Shown in pieces: positions 44,154 through 52,265 of a stretch of DNA of 64,000 nucleotides. Positions within the stretch are counted from its first letter, which is position 1, and every line of letters starts with the position of its first letter. The stretch spans positions 1-64,000 of the forward strand of contig JAFXSH010000058.1 in assembly GCA_017525805.1 (NCBI GenBank), given 5' to 3'. The position numbers and the translations under genes were made by a program. The notes below the pieces were generated by a model. It was not told where the DNA came from. It saw only the letters and a list, made by a program, of their open reading frames with translations, and made no database searches. Origin of the DNA: Clostridia bacterium. Lineage in GTDB: Bacteria; Bacillota_A; Clostridia; Christensenellales; Aristaeellaceae.

Positions 44154-44830
44154 ACGCCCTCCTCCAGGGAATAACCGATGCCCCGGGTGGCCTTGATTTT
44201 TACCTTGGAGCCCACAAACGTCAGTTTCTTGCGCAGGAAGGAGAGATAGACCTCCAAGTTGCTGATGTCCGCCTCGGTTTCATAGCCCCAAACCCGCTCG
44301 AAAATCGTATCCTTATTCAAAATCTGCCGGGGATTGCGCAGCAGCATTTCCAATATCTGATACTCCTTGGCCCCGAGCTTCACCTCCTGGCCCGTAGTGC
44401 CGCACAACAGCTTGGCTTCCTGCTGATTGAGCACGATATCCCCAAAGGTCAGTTCCATCACCGGCGCTTCCTCCCGCCGCCGGGTAATGGCCCGCAGGCA
44501 GGCGATCAGCTCCGCCATCTGAAAGGGCTTGGGCAGATAATAATCCGCGCCCTTTTCCAGCCCGCGCACCCGATCCTCCAGACCGGATCGGGCGGTGAGC
44601 ATGCACACGGGGGTTTTGATCCCTTCCCGCCGCAGGGAGGAAAGCACCTGAAACCCATCCATGCCCGGCAGCATCACGTCCAAAATGATGGCGTCATACT
44701 CCCCCGTCAGGGCGTAATCCAGCCCGTCGGTGCCGGTGTATACGGGATCGACGGCGAAATTTTCTTTTTTCAGCATCTGACAGATGGCCGAGGAAATGCC
44801 TTTTTCATCCTCCACCAGCAATACACGCAT
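44150..44830 (-). CDS. OmpR-family response regulator of the murQ operon
   Basis: 226 residues. Receiver: LLVEDEKGI, the phospho-acceptor in IILDVMLPGMDG, CMLTARSG and PKPFQMAE. The C-terminal winged helix has FERVWGYETEADIS and the wing TRGIGYSLE. SD AAGGAG sets the ATG at 44830 rather than the longer frame. It follows murQ by 11 nt, so cell-wall recycling and signalling genes share a transcript. Confidence 0.92.
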   Translation of the reverse strand: MRVLLVEDEKGISSAICQMLKKENFAVDPVYTGTDGLDYALTGEYDAIILDVMLPGMDGFQVLSSLRREGIKTPVCMLTARSGLEDRVRGLEKGADYYLPKPFQMAELIACLRAITRRREEAPVMELTFGDIVLNQQEAKLLCGTTGQEVKLGAKEYQILEMLLRNPRQILNKDTIFERVWGYETEADISNLEVYLSFLRKKLTFVGSKVKIKATRGIGYSLEEGV

Positions 44831-44841
44831 CTTTTTTCTCC

Positions 44842-45750
44842 TTACTTCGCTAAAAGCCACGCCTGGGCCCGGCGGACAAAGCCCTCGTTTTTTTCCAGCG
44901 CTTCCCGGGCCTTTTCCCGATCCACCCGGCAGGAGCGCATGACGATAGCGGTTTTCACGTCCCGGCCCGCGCTTTCCAGCAGGGAAGCAGCTTCTGCCTT
45001 GTCCTCAATCTCCAGGGCCTTCTGCACGATGCGCACCGCGCGATCCTGCAATTTCTGATTGGTGGGCCGCATATCCACCATGAGATTGCCGTAGACCTTG
45101 CCCAGCCGCACCATGGTCAGGGTGGTGAGCATGTTCAGGGCCATTTTGGTGGCCGTGCCCGCCCGAAGCCGGGTGGAGCCGGACAGAATCTCCGCCCCGG
45201 TGGGCATTTCGATGGCGATGTCCGCGTGGCGGGACTGAATGGCGTCCCTGTTGCAGGAAAGGCCGATGGTCAGCGCCCCCAAGGATCGGGCGTAGTCCAG
45301 CCCGCCCACGCAGTAAGGCGCGTAGCCGCTGGCGCTGATGCCCACCAGCGCGTCCTTGCCGCTCAAGCCGATTTCCTTGAGCGCTTCCACCGCCAATTCC
45401 GGCTTGTCCTCCGCCCGCTCCACGGCGTGGCGCAGGGCGTAATCGCCCCCGGCGATCAGGCCCACCACCAGCCCCTCGTCCGTGCCGAACGTGGGCGGAC
45501 ATTCGGAGGCGTCCAGCACGCCTAACCGCCCGCTGGTGCCCGCGCCGATATAAATCAGCCTGCCCCCCGCCCTGATCCGGTCCGCGATTTTTTCCACCGC
45601 CTCGGCGATTTGGGGCAGGGCCTGCTCCACCGCCTCCGCCGCCTGACGGTCCATGCGGTTCATGAGTTTTGCCGCCTCCAGGGGAGACAGTATATCCAAA
45701 TTTTTACTCTGATTGTTCACCTGTTCCGTGGATAAGCTTTCAAATTTCAT
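44842..45750 (-). CDS. murQ: N-acetylmuramic acid 6-phosphate etherase MurQ
   Basis: 302 residues. It cleaves the lactyl ether of MurNAc-6-P to GlcNAc-6-P and D-lactate. The SIS domain has GGRLIYIGAGTSGRLGVLDA, SECPPTFG and ILSGSTRLRAGTATKMALNM, the last including the conserved catalytic region. Length matches (about 300). A good promoter (TTGACG-N17-TATAAT) is upstream. Confidence 0.95.
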   Translation of the reverse strand: MKFESLSTEQVNNQSKNLDILSPLEAAKLMNRMDRQAAEAVEQALPQIAEAVEKIADRIRAGGRLIYIGAGTSGRLGVLDASECPPTFGTDEGLVVGLIAGGDYALRHAVERAEDKPELAVEALKEIGLSGKDALVGISASGYAPYCVGGLDYARSLGALTIGLSCNRDAIQSRHADIAIEMPTGAEILSGSTRLRAGTATKMALNMLTTLTMVRLGKVYGNLMVDMRPTNQKLQDRAVRIVQKALEIEDKAEAASLLESAGRDVKTAIVMRSCRVDREKAREALEKNEGFVRRAQAWLLAK

Positions 45751-45790
45751 CTGCTTTCAGCTCCTGTTTTCCGCCTTTTTCTGTGGTTTT

Positions 45791-45819
45791 ATTATAGCAA
45801 ATCGGTCCCTCCCCGTCAA
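45791..45819 (-). promoter_or_regulatory. murQ promoter
   Basis: Minus strand: TTGACG (45814-45819), 17-nt spacer, TATAAT (45791-45796). Confidence 0.75.
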
Positions 45820-45915
45820 CGGCGGCCGTCATAGAACACTTGTTTTCGTTCCCCCTTGCCGATTCTTCCGTTTTCCTGTCGGCGCGGATTCAATCCAATC
45901 GGTGTTCTTTTCCCA

Positions 45916-45927
45916 TTTTGTCGAAAA
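45916..45927 (+). promoter_or_regulatory. 0A box upstream of spo0A
   Basis: TTTTGTCGAAAA matches the Spo0A-binding consensus TTTGTCRAA and lies ahead of the spo0A promoter. The rest of the 45751-46101 gap holds the murQ and spo0A promoters. Confidence 0.6.
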
Positions 45928-45950
45928 TAATTCTTATAGTTACTATTTTA

Positions 45951-45978
45951 TTGATAATTTTATTCTTTTTGTTATAAT
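45951..45978 (+). promoter_or_regulatory. spo0A promoter
   Basis: TTGATA (45951-45956), 16-nt spacer, TATAAT (45973-45978). Confidence 0.7.
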
Positions 45979-46101
45979 TGTAAACGAATCTTCCAAGCGT
46001 TGGAAGGAATGATGCGGAATGGAAGCGCATCCGGAAGGACCCATTTTCTTTCCACCGCCCGGGACCTATTCATTTCATCATATCGAGGGAGCTGACCATC
46101 C

Positions 46102-46866
46102 ATGACCATCATCCGTGCCGCAATCGTAGACGATAACGACGAATTGCGCAATGCCATGAACCAATACCTGCAAACCCAGAAAGACATTTCCATTGTGGGC
46201 GAAGCGGCCAACGGCCAGGACGCCCTGAAGATGATCCAGGAAAAGCAGCCGGACGTGGTGCTGCTGGATATGATCATGCCAACCCTGGACGGCTTCGGCG
46301 TGCTGAGCCAGATGCAGCGCGTGCCCATGGAAAAACGGCCCCGGGTGATCGCGGTCACCGCCCTGGGCCGGGATGATTTCATCCGCCGTGCGGTGGAGTT
46401 AGGGGTGATGTATTACATGATCAAACCGGTGGATCTGCCCGTGCTGGTGGACCGGATCAGGGAAGTGGCCGCCCATCAGCCCGCCGCGCCGCTGGAACCC
46501 CTCTACACGGCGGGGCAAAACTTGGATGACCGCATTTCCAACCTGTTTCTGGCCATGGGCATTCCCGCCCACATCAAAGGCTATCAATACCTGCGGGAAG
46601 CCATCAAGCTGGTGATCGAAAAGCCGGAAATGATCGGCGGCATTACGAAGGAGCTGTATCCCGCCATCGCCCGGCGTTTCGGCACCACCTCCAGCAAGGT
46701 GGAGCGGGCCATCCGCCACGCCATTGAAGTCGCCTGGAGCAGGGGCCGGGTGGACACCCTAAACAAAGCCTTCGGCTGCGAGGTAGCCAAGCCGGACGAA
46801 AAACCCACCAACGGCGAATTCATCGCCCTGATCGCGGATAAGCTGAGTTTGGAATATACCGCGTGA
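46102..46866 (+). CDS. spo0A: Sporulation master regulator Spo0A
   Basis: 254 residues. Receiver: acidic IVDDNDE, phospho-Asp in VLLDMIMPTLDG, Thr in AVTALG and Lys in MIKPVD. The C-terminal Spo0A domain has GIPAHIKGYQYLREAI and the HTH recognition segment TTSSKVERAIRHAIEVAWSRG, split here only by length. This domain is unique to Spo0A. The usual upstream neighbour spoIVB is not present. A perfect hairpin terminator follows. The gene implies sporulation competence or an ancestral remnant of it. Confidence 0.96.
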   Translation: MTIIRAAIVDDNDELRNAMNQYLQTQKDISIVGEAANGQDALKMIQEKQPDVVLLDMIMPTLDGFGVLSQMQRVPMEKRPRVIAVTALGRDDFIRRAVELGVMYYMIKPVDLPVLVDRIREVAAHQPAAPLEPLYTAGQNLDDRISNLFLAMGIPAHIKGYQYLREAIKLVIEKPEMIGGITKELYPAIARRFGTTSSKVERAIRHAIEVAWSRGRVDTLNKAFGCEVAKPDEKPTNGEFIALIADKLSLEYTA

Positions 46867-46881
46867 CCTGCTTGGTCATCG

Positions 46882-46911
46882 AAAAGGAGCCGCGTCCTCG
46901 CGGCTCCTTTT
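46882..46911 (+). terminator. Terminator after spo0A
   Basis: Perfect 13-bp stem aaaaggagccgcg/cgcggctcctttt with a 4-nt loop, usable from both convergent genes. Confidence 0.85.
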
Positions 46912-46921
46912 CATCGCGGCG

Positions 46922-47164
46922 TTATTTCCCGAACAGGCCCTTGATCTTATTCAGGATGCCGCCCGCGTTTTGGGCCACTTCCTGGATATTCAGCTTGCCC
47001 TGCACCGCCTTGATGATGGCCTGGATCAGTTGATCGTCCAGCTTGATGCCCAAGATATCGGTGACGATTTTCACAGGATTCTTCTTGAACTGCTCGATCA
47101 GGCTGTTGTTGCCGGTCAGCTTGGCGACTACCTGCTCCACATACTTGGTGATGTTTTCGCTCAT
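46922..47164 (-). CDS. Small 80-residue helical protein, function unknown
   Basis: 80 residues beginning MSENITKYVEQVVAKLTGNN and predicted fully helical. Not recognised. Support that it is real: SD GAGGAGG at correct spacing and a good promoter (TTGCAA-N17-TAAAAT, 47222-47250). It has the composition of a small structural or tape-like protein: KKNPVKIVTDILGIKLDDQL, Gly-rich tail. It is also not overlapped by another gene. Confidence 0.7.
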   Translation of the reverse strand: MSENITKYVEQVVAKLTGNNSLIEQFKKNPVKIVTDILGIKLDDQLIQAIIKAVQGKLNIQEVAQNAGGILNKIKGLFGK

Positions 47165-47221
47165 GACGCTTGCCTCCTCATTCCGTTTATTCCGCAGCCG
47201 CGCTGCTTTTTCTTTGCCTGT

Positions 47222-47250
47222 ATTTTATCATTCTCCCGGCTTAATTGCAA
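47222..47250 (-). promoter_or_regulatory. Promoter of the 80-residue protein
   Basis: Minus strand: TTGCAA (47245-47250), 17-nt spacer, TAAAAT (47222-47227). Confidence 0.5.
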
Positions 47251-47300
47251 ATCTTTTTTCGCCGTTTCTCCGCAATCTTGTAAAATGCCCGTTTCCCGGC

Positions 47301-47329
47301 TTGTGAGGAAAGGGGAAATATGGTATACT
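47301..47329 (+). promoter_or_regulatory. Promoter of the phosphodiester glycosidase gene
   Basis: TTGTGA (47301-47306), 17-nt spacer, TATACT (47324-47329). Confidence 0.6.
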
Positions 47330-47405
47330 GTAGAGAAGGACGGCGTAAAAACCGCCCGAGATGAAAGAATGATTATGGCAAATATGTTAGGATCGAGGGA
47401 TAAAT

Positions 47406-49322
47406 ATGATCAGGAAAACCATCTTGCTGCTCGCTCTGCTGCTGGCGCTGTGCTCGGCGTTTCCCGCCCTGGCGGAGGACGCGGCGGGCATTCCGGGCTA
47501 TTCCCGCACCGCCGGATATACCTATGTGACCTTCGGCTCCTATCCCACGGACGCCGACGGCACGGTGCGCCCCATTGTGTGGCGGGTACTGAAAAATGAG
47601 AAAGGGGAAGCGTACCTGCTCAGCGAGTATATCCTGTTCAGCGCCCCCGTGCACGGGGATTACGAGCACTACAAGGGCTGGGAAACCAGCGATTTGTACA
47701 ACTACCTGAACAGCACGTTCCTGAACGACGCCTTTACCGCCGATGAGCAGGCCGTGCTGCTTCAGCGCACGGAAGACAACGCCCTGGTGACCCTGATCAC
47801 CTCCGACGAAATGAAGGACGCTTCTATCGGTTTTTCCTCCAACGCCTCCCGCCTGTGCGAAAGCACGGCCTGGGCCAAGATCCTGCCCGATCCCCCCATT
47901 TTTGAATTGCCCGCCACCAACAACAAGGGCAAGTGGAAGCCCCTGTATATCTATTCCAAAGGCAAAATTTACAGTCCCTGGTGGAGCCGCACCCGGTCTT
48001 CGGACTATCCCCATGAGCAGCGCCGGGTGATGGACGAGGGCAAGATCGGCCGCATTTCCTCCGGCAACAGTGATTTGGGCGTGCGTCCCGCCGTGTATGT
48101 GGACCTGAGCCTGCTTAGCATCCAGGGGGGCAGCGGCACGCTTTCCTCTCCCTACGCGCTGGTCCCCGGCCAGGGAGATACAGCCGCATCGGTCGCCACC
48201 ATTTCCAAGCCGGAACCCACAAAGGCCCCTGCCGACGACCTTCCCGTGGTGATCCTCGCTACCGCGAACCCGCAGCCCACCCAGGCTCCCGCGGACGATA
48301 TTCCCACGGTGATCCTGGCCACCGCTGAACCGGAACCTGAAACCCAAGCGCCCGCGCCGGAAGCCACAGAAGCGCCAGCCGCCGAAGGGAAGCAGGGCTT
48401 CACCGCCGCGGCGGACCCGGCAAGCATCCATGAACTGTTCCCCACCCTCACCGCCCAGGGCTTCCTGCCGGAGGGCGAAGAGGAATTCGTGTACCAGGAC
48501 GGTGCCAAGGGCCTGTGGCTCTACTGTTCCCAGACCCTGCGCATCGAAATCAACCGCCGCACCGGCACCAACAGCAAAAAGCAGCCCCTGCGCTGGTATG
48601 AAGCCCAGATTTATACCCGGGACGAAAGCGAGCTCTTTGATTTCTTCCCCTTCGATTCCGCCCACTATACTTCCTACGGCGAACGCTATAAATCCTACGC
48701 CGACAATATTGCCCAGCAGCATAATGTGGTATTCGCCATCAATTCCGACTACTTCATTTACCGCGTGGAACGGGATCATGAGGAAAGCTATGATTACCCC
48801 ATCGGCGTGATCATCCGGGATGGCGAGGTGCTGTTTGACCGGCCCAAAAAGGCCAGCTCCACGGTGTATCCGCCGCTGGATGTAATGGCCCTGTATCCCG
48901 ACGGCGGCGTGACCCTGCACAAGAATGCCACCGTCACTGCCAAGGAATTGCTGGCCGCCGGGGCTACCGACGCCCTTTCCTTCGGCCCTATCTTAGTAGA
49001 AAACGGCGAAGTCTCCCCCCGTTCCAAGGAATTCGGTTCAACGCCGAACCCCCGCACCGCCTGGGGCATCGTGGAACCCGGCTATTACATCGCCGTGGTG
49101 GTGGAAAGCCGCACCTCGGAAAGCAAGGGCGAAAGCTGCATCTGGCTGGGTGAAAAAATGGCCGAGTTAGGCTGCACCTCCGCTATCAACCTGGACGGCG
49201 GCGCTACTTCCGTCATGATGTTCATGGGCCACCAGATCAATAAATCCGGCAACTACGGCGATATCACCAACCGCAGGATGAACGAGCTGTTCGGCATCGG
49301 CCATTCCGATAACATCATCTGA
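47406..49322 (+). CDS. Secreted DUF6273-phosphodiester glycosidase (NAGPA-like) fusion
   Basis: 638 residues. A signal peptide (IRKTILLLALLLALCSAF... ALAED) is followed by a DUF6273-like domain at about 30-245 (YVTFGSYPTDADGTVRPIVW, WWSRTRSSDYPHE, LGVRPAVYVDLSLLS). A Pro/Ala/Thr linker (255-325) repeats a unit APADDxPxVILATAxPxP twice. The C-terminal ~300 residues are the NAGPA/phosphodiester glycosidase fold: FAINSDYFIYRVERD, PIGVIIRDGEVLFDR, NPRTAWGIVEPGYY, INLDGGATSVMMF with the catalytic Asp. The family removes GlcNAc from phosphodiester-linked glycans. Extracellular action is likely. Confidence 0.85.
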   Translation: MIRKTILLLALLLALCSAFPALAEDAAGIPGYSRTAGYTYVTFGSYPTDADGTVRPIVWRVLKNEKGEAYLLSEYILFSAPVHGDYEHYKGWETSDLYNYLNSTFLNDAFTADEQAVLLQRTEDNALVTLITSDEMKDASIGFSSNASRLCESTAWAKILPDPPIFELPATNNKGKWKPLYIYSKGKIYSPWWSRTRSSDYPHEQRRVMDEGKIGRISSGNSDLGVRPAVYVDLSLLSIQGGSGTLSSPYALVPGQGDTAASVATISKPEPTKAPADDLPVVILATANPQPTQAPADDIPTVILATAEPEPETQAPAPEATEAPAAEGKQGFTAAADPASIHELFPTLTAQGFLPEGEEEFVYQDGAKGLWLYCSQTLRIEINRRTGTNSKKQPLRWYEAQIYTRDESELFDFFPFDSAHYTSYGERYKSYADNIAQQHNVVFAINSDYFIYRVERDHEESYDYPIGVIIRDGEVLFDRPKKASSTVYPPLDVMALYPDGGVTLHKNATVTAKELLAAGATDALSFGPILVENGEVSPRSKEFGSTPNPRTAWGIVEPGYYIAVVVESRTSESKGESCIWLGEKMAELGCTSAINLDGGATSVMMFMGHQINKSGNYGDITNRRMNELFGIGHSDNII

Positions 49323-49342
49323 TCCCCCCGTTCCGTATCCTT

Positions 49343-49374
49343 TCCTCCGCACAGCCCTGTGCGGAGGATTTTTT
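49343..49374 (+). terminator. Terminator of the glycosidase gene
   Basis: 11-bp stem tcctccgcaca/tgtgcggagga, 4-nt loop, then TTTTTT. Confidence 0.9.
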
Positions 49375-49377
49375 CAC

Positions 49378-49411
49378 AAAAAAAGAACCTCTCCGCTTTG
49401 GAAAGGCTCTT
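49378..49411 (-). terminator. Terminator of the signal peptidase transcript
   Basis: On the minus strand gagcctttcc-aaagc-ggagaggttc is followed by a run of T; pairs include GU. Confidence 0.65.
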
Positions 49412-49418
49412 GCAATGG

Positions 49419-50072
49419 TTATTTCACAGTGCGCATCTGGTTCAGAGGCAGGAGCACGCATTTCACCCTGCCCATGATGGCGCCGCGGGAAATGGGGCCT
49501 ACGTCGTCCGACCGGCTGTCGTGGGAGGAATAGCGGTTGTCACCGATCACGAAATACTCGTCTGTGCCCAGCTTCCGCAGGGGATAATCGTTAGGCACGC
49601 TGGCCATGAATTCGGGGTCTTCCACCAGTTCGCCGTTCACATACAGATGGCCGCCGGTGATCTGCACGGTATCGCCGGGCAGCGCCACCAGGCGCTTGAC
49701 GAACAGGGTGTAGGTATCCAGCGCCAGCGCGCCGCTGATATTGATCTGATTCGCGCCCCGTTCGTTCACGCGGCCGGGATAACGGCAGATGATGATGTCG
49801 TTGCGCTGCGGATCGCCCAGCAGATAATCCCATTTGGTGGCCAGCACGATTTCGCCGTCCATGAGAGTATTGGTCATGCTGGTGCCGTCCACCCGAATGG
49901 GTTCCGCCACAAAGGCCCGCACGAGCGTGGCGATGATCACAGCCGCCAGCAGGGTCCATACCCAGCTCCAGATTTTCAGGGCCAGGGGCTTGTTCTTTTC
50001 CTTCTCCTTCTGCCTCGCTATTCTTTCCTTGCGCCGTTCCCAATACGTCGCGGGCTTCTTTTCCGTTTGCAT
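49419..50072 (-). CDS. lepB: Signal peptidase I
   Basis: 217 residues with one TM (IWSWVWTLLAAVIIATLVRAF). The catalytic Ser is in VDGTSMTNTL and the Lys in TLFVKRLVALPGD; the C-terminal GDNRYSSHDSR is the S26 signature. It cleaves secretory signal peptides. The basic N-terminus (WERRKERIARQKEKEK) places it in the cytoplasm. DUF951 is 10 nt upstream in the same transcript. Confidence 0.94.
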   Translation of the reverse strand: MQTEKKPATYWERRKERIARQKEKEKNKPLALKIWSWVWTLLAAVIIATLVRAFVAEPIRVDGTSMTNTLMDGEIVLATKWDYLLGDPQRNDIIICRYPGRVNERGANQINISGALALDTYTLFVKRLVALPGDTVQITGGHLYVNGELVEDPEFMASVPNDYPLRKLGTDEYFVIGDNRYSSHDSRSDDVGPISRGAIMGRVKCVLLPLNQMRTVK

Positions 50073-50082
50073 AGTCGGGTCT

Positions 50083-50298
50083 TTACTCCTCTCTTTCAGC
50101 CTCGGGCGCGGCGGTACGCTGAAGCACCTTTTTCCGGCGCATAAAAAACACCTCGCGGTCCAGCATCACGATCCGTCCGCAGCCCTGGCATTTGATCTTA
50201 ATGTCGGCTCCCGTCCGAATGACCACCCAGGTATCGCCGCCGCAGGGGTGAGGCTTCCGGGTCTGGATCACATCGCCCAGAAAAACGTCGTTTTCCAC
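50083..50298 (-). CDS. DUF951 family protein
   Basis: 71 residues if read from GTG at 50298, which follows AAGGAGG at good spacing; the ATG at 50364 lacks an SD. LGDVIQTRKPHPCGGDTWVV and IKCQGCGRIVMLDR match DUF951, with three conserved Cys (PHPCGG and CQGC). A zinc-ribbon-like fold is expected. The function is unknown; it is often near DNA-replication or RNase genes in Firmicutes. Confidence 0.85.
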   Translation of the reverse strand: MENDVFLGDVIQTRKPHPCGGDTWVVIRTGADIKIKCQGCGRIVMLDREVFFMRRKKVLQRTAAPEAEREE

Positions 50299-50329
50299 GC
50301 GGCTTCCCTCCTTGATGATCGATGGGTCT

Positions 50330-50358
50330 ATTATATACGCATTTTCACAATTATTCAA
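50330..50358 (-). promoter_or_regulatory. Promoter of the DUF951-lepB operon
   Basis: Minus strand: TTGAAT (50353-50358), 17-nt spacer, TATAAT (50330-50335). Confidence 0.65.
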
Positions 50359-50400
50359 TGACAATTCTTTTCAGAAAGCGCAAGTTTACAATATCGTCAT

Positions 50401-50429
50401 AAAAAAAGACGGAAAGCCATTCTTCCGTC
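50401..50429 (-). terminator. Terminator of the amino-acid ABC operon
   Basis: Minus strand: gacggaa/ttccgtc stem followed by seven T (50407-50401). The transcript would first pass through the 50451-50734 palindrome. Confidence 0.75.
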
Positions 50430-50450
50430 CCCCTTTAAATGGCTCATTAA

Positions 50451-50734
50451 GTCAGAAACGGGGAACCCCTGGGGCTATCCGCCCCAGACCCCGACCAGGG
50501 AGATGATCTCCCTGGCCCCTCCCCTGCGGATATTACCTGACGCGGAAAGAAAGCTATCTCCCGCCGTTGCTTGGAAGGACTGTCCAACTTGACAGCCTCG
50601 TGCTTCTGGCCCGGCGACAGGCGGAGATTGTTTGCTTTCTTACACCAAGTCAATTCGCCTATTGGTGTCCAGAGGACGAAGTCCTTTGGCGCGGGTCTGG
50701 GCGCGCGGAGCGCTCAGCGTTCCCCTTCTCCCGA
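50451..50734. repeat. 284-bp composite palindrome made of two inverted double-hairpin units
   Basis: Left unit (50451-50525) has a hairpin tggggc/gcccca, then GACC, then ccagggaga-tga-tctccctgg. The right unit reads the same on the other strand: GGGGAAC, an arm near 50700-50720, CCAGACCC, then ccaaaggac-ttc-gtcctctgg. Inner arms also pair (aaagaaagc...tctcccgcc with its inverse at 50610-50640). No ORF of note inside. It looks like a MITE-like or structured RNA element. Confidence 0.7.
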
Positions 50735-50751
50735 CATATTTGGTTATGCGA

Positions 50752-51480
50752 TTAGTCTCCGAGGCCAATGAACGCTTTCACCTTTTCGCTCTCGAAAACC
50801 TCCTGGGGCGCGCCGTCGGCCACGATCACGCCGTTTTCCATGAACACCACCCGATCGGCCACCTCCCGGGCGAAGTTCATTTCGTGGGTGACCACCACCA
50901 TGGTGCGCTTTTCCTTCGCAAGGCTGCGGATCACGCCCAGCACCTCCTGAGTGAGCAGCGGGTCCAGGGCGCTGGTGGGTTCGTCGAAGCATAGCAGCTC
51001 CGGGTCCATGGCCAAGGCCCGGGCGATAGCCACCCGCTGCTGCTGTCCGCCGGAAAGCTGGCAGGGGTAGGCCGCTTCCTTCTCCTCCAATCCTACCTTT
51101 TTGAGCAGTTGACGGGCGTACTTTTCCGCGTCCTCTTTTTTCCGTTTCAGCACGCAGCACTGGGCTTCGGTCAGATTTTTCAGCACGCTCATATGGGGAA
51201 ACAGATTGAAATTCTGAAACACATAGCCCATTTTCAGGCAGATGCTCCGCTGCTCCTTCACCGGAGCGTATACGCCGTCCTTTACCAAGGCCTGCCCGTC
51301 CACCAGGATGGTGCCGCCATCGGCTTTTTCCAAATTGTTCACGCACCGCATCAAGGTGCTTTTGCCCGAGCCGCTGCGGCCGATGATAGCCACCACTTCA
51401 CCCTTATTTACTTCCAGGGAGATGCCCTTCAGCACGCCCAAACTGTCAAATTTCTTTTCCAGGCCTATCACTTTCAGCAT
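50752..51480 (-). CDS. glnQ: Polar amino-acid ABC transporter ATPase
   Basis: 242 residues. Walker [16 protein letters not shown], signature [15 protein letters not shown], Walker [14 protein letters not shown], and VVTHEMNFA with the switch His. This is the GlnQ/HisP type, driving import with the permease at 51496 and the binding protein at 52266. Amino acid specificity is not defined by the ATPase. Confidence 0.94.
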   Translation of the reverse strand: MLKVIGLEKKFDSLGVLKGISLEVNKGEVVAIIGRSGSGKSTLMRCVNNLEKADGGTILVDGQALVKDGVYAPVKEQRSICLKMGYVFQNFNLFPHMSVLKNLTEAQCCVLKRKKEDAEKYARQLLKKVGLEEKEAAYPCQLSGGQQQRVAIARALAMDPELLCFDEPTSALDPLLTQEVLGVIRSLAKEKRTMVVVTHEMNFAREVADRVVFMENGVIVADGAPQEVFESEKVKAFIGLGD

Positions 51481-51495
51481 GGCTTCTCCCTCCTT

Positions 51496-52182
51496 TTACT
51501 GATAGTAGTTCAGTTTCTTTTCCAGGCGGCCCAGCAGCACGGTCATGATGCCGTTGAATACCAGATAGTAAACGCCGGTAAAGAACAAAGGCCAAACCGC
51601 GCCGGAAATGCCCTGGCTGCCCTTTAGGAAACTCTGTCCCGCCCAAATGATTTCCTGCAGGGCGATGATGCGGGACAGGGAGGTATCCTTGACCAAAGTG
51701 ATGATTTCATTGGACATGGGCGGCACGATGGCCTTGATGACCTGCAACAGCTTGATCCGGAAAAAAATCTGGGTCTTGGTCATGCCCAATACCTGCCCGG
51801 CTTCCTCCTGCCCCACGGGGATGCCCTGAATGCCGCCCCGGTAAATTTCGGAAAAATAGCAGGCGTAGTTAATAATGAAGGCCACGGCGGCCGCCGAAAA
51901 CCGGCCCGCCTCTCCCCCGCCCCAAATGGGATTATTCAGCACCAGGCCGGGAAAATAATAGATGATCAGCAATTGGATCATCAGGGGCGACCCACGGATG
52001 ATCCACACGAGCACGCGGGTAAAAGCGCTCAGGGGCTTAAAGCGGGACATGGACCCGAAAGCAATCACCAGTCCTAAGGGTATCGCCCCCAAGAGCGTGA
52101 TAAAAAAAAGGCGCAGGGTCTGAATAAAACCCACGTTCAGGGAATTGAGCACGATGGGCAGTTGATTCAGGAAGGTTTCCAT
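51496..52182 (-). CDS. Polar amino-acid ABC transporter permease
   Basis: 228 residues, HisM/GlnP type with about five TM segments. The conserved EAA loop reads EIYRGGIQGIPVGQEEAGQVLG. The ATG at 52182 has AGGAG 8 nt upstream and is preferred to the longer frame start at 52233. A strong hairpin separates it from the binding-protein gene. Confidence 0.92.
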   Translation of the reverse strand: METFLNQLPIVLNSLNVGFIQTLRLFFITLLGAIPLGLVIAFGSMSRFKPLSAFTRVLVWIIRGSPLMIQLLIIYYFPGLVLNNPIWGGGEAGRFSAAAVAFIINYACYFSEIYRGGIQGIPVGQEEAGQVLGMTKTQIFFRIKLLQVIKAIVPPMSNEIITLVKDTSLSRIIALQEIIWAGQSFLKGSQGISGAVWPLFFTGVYYLVFNGIMTVLLGRLEKKLNYYQ

Positions 52183-52208
52183 CTTTGTTTCTCCTATCCG
52201 TAAAACGA

Positions 52209-52252
52209 CAGGCAGCCGGGGCCTGATCCGCAATCCGTGCCCCGGCTGCCTG
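52209..52252 (-). terminator. Intercistronic hairpin between binding protein and permease
   Basis: A perfect 14-bp stem caggcagccggggc/gccccggctgcctg, 16-nt loop, poor T tract. It probably attenuates or protects the upstream mRNA, giving more binding protein than permease. Confidence 0.65.
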
Positions 52253-52265
52253 AAAAGAACCTGTA

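Noticed and set aside
47373..48920. A 515-codon open frame antisense to the phosphodiester glycosidase
   Set aside because: Gly/Arg-rich low-complexity translation, no start signal, overlaps a well-supported gene.
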